64,000 nt of DNA, taken from Natrinema halophilum (lineage in GTDB: Archaea > Halobacteriota > Halobacteria > Halobacteriales > Natrialbaceae). The translations under genes and the position numbers were made by a program. The stretch lies in the NCBI RefSeq assembly GCF_013402815.2, contig NZ_CP058601.1, forward strand, positions 682,001 to 746,000, given 5' to 3'. Under the pieces are notes generated by a model. The model ran no database searches. It had not been told where the DNA came from and saw nothing but the letters and a program-made list of their open reading frames with translations. Positions 63,530 through 64,000 of the stretch are shown here, piece by piece (position 1 is the stretch's first letter; each line of letters begins with the position of its first letter).

Positions 63530-63829
63530 CTACCGAAAGTATCTCACACTCTGTACATCTACCTGCTCATTCCTGATCAGACCGTCATAGCCTGCAACTA
63601 GCAGTTCAACCTGCACGTCGGCAGAATCAGGATTCTCTTTGACAATTCTGTCGAGCGCTTCCGGATCAACGTGCTCGTAAAGTGTGAAGCCGAGATCAGC
63701 AGGGGCGTCTACGGGATCGACGTTTTCGACCGCGCAGACCGCCTGAATAATGGCGGTACTGACCGGGGTTTCGTCGTCGTACGTATGTTCAAACGTTGGA
63801 TGGGAACTGCTATCGCTATCTGATGACAT
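63530..63829 (-). CDS. HalOD1 domain protein
   Basis: 99 aa from ATG 63829 (MSSDSDSSSHPTFEHTYDDE). The HalOD1 domain (PVSTAIIQAVCAVENVDPVD, FTLYEHVDPEALDRIVKE, VELLVAGYDGLIRNEQVDVQ) occupies residues about 20-95. The upstream open frame to 63997 is not domain sequence. The protein has no input or sensor domain, as in the 50115 gene. It is a possible output component of signalling, with an unknown partner. Confidence 0.82.
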   Translation of the reverse strand: MSSDSDSSSHPTFEHTYDDETPVSTAIIQAVCAVENVDPVDAPADLGFTLYEHVDPEALDRIVKENPDSADVQVELLVAGYDGLIRNEQVDVQSVRYFR

Positions 63830-64000
63830 GGTGGTCTCACCAGAACGTGCTAGTCGACTTCGATTGTTGAATCTATGTCCCAGGTATGTAAGAGACGTGT
63901 TCGAGAAGGTCATCGCAGTTGAGCTATAGCTGATGATCCGACTGCCGAGCACACCAGGCACCGACCGAAACCGTTCTCTGTACGGGTCCACTTTCACTCC

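Overview
The window reads as chromosomal DNA of an extremely halophilic archaeon. The encoded proteins are very acidic (D/E-rich, K-poor), secreted proteins carry twin-arginine (Tat) signals, several promoters are TATA boxes about 27 bases upstream of a start codon (leaderless transcripts), and family content is haloarchaeal (halolysin-type proteases, HalOD1 domains, DUF2150, form III RuBisCO, archaeal RFC large subunit). The mixture is most like Natrialbaceae, but that placement is an inference.

Layout. 0-2.7 kb: gcvPA/gcvPB (glycine decarboxylase) on the minus strand. 2.8-4.0 kb: a decayed IS200/IS605-type TnpB element. 4-12.8 kb: a transporter, HMG-CoA synthase (isoprenoid lipids), a pilin-like surface protein, DUF2150, TatD, an NhaC-type antiporter with a TRAM-domain partner, and a NYN-domain protein. 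13.1-18.8 kb: three tandem paralogous Tat-exported subtilisin-like proteases with a conserved promoter. 18.9-20.4 kb: a frameshifted aldehyde dehydrogenase. 20.6-22.1 kb: gcvT-gcvH. The four glycine-cleavage genes are therefore split and divergent, as a single inversion would produce. 22-30 kb: housekeeping and membrane genes (GT2 glycosyltransferase, M48 protease, DUF457 hydrolase, CinA-like, CNNM-CBS). 30-30.8 kb: a second IS605-type relic. 31-33.8 kb: Tat lipoprotein, RFC large subunit, C2H2 zinc finger. 33.8-38.1 kb: biotin operon bioB-bioU-bioF-bioD without bioA, under a BirA-type operator. 38.2-45.7 kb: haloalkane-dehalogenase-like enzyme, membrane protein, RuBisCO, succinyl-CoA ligase, UbiA prenyltransferase. 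45.7-47.5 kb: a nearly intact TnpB element with a small leading ORF and one frameshift. 48-54.3 kb: regulators and small proteins, including an HTH domain fused to an NMT1/THI5-like ligand-binding domain. 54.5-57 kb: two adjacent cation/Ca2+-exchanger-like proteins. 57.7-63.1 kb: two convergent quinoprotein units, separated by four 29-bp repeats. The window ends with a HalOD1 protein.

Most metabolic genes are ordinary core genes. The accessory interest lies in the mobile elements and their rearrangements, the protease array, the biotin regulation, the HTH-binding-protein fusion and the secreted quinoproteins. I found no rRNA, tRNA or CRISPR array. I also saw no convincing multi-gene defence system.
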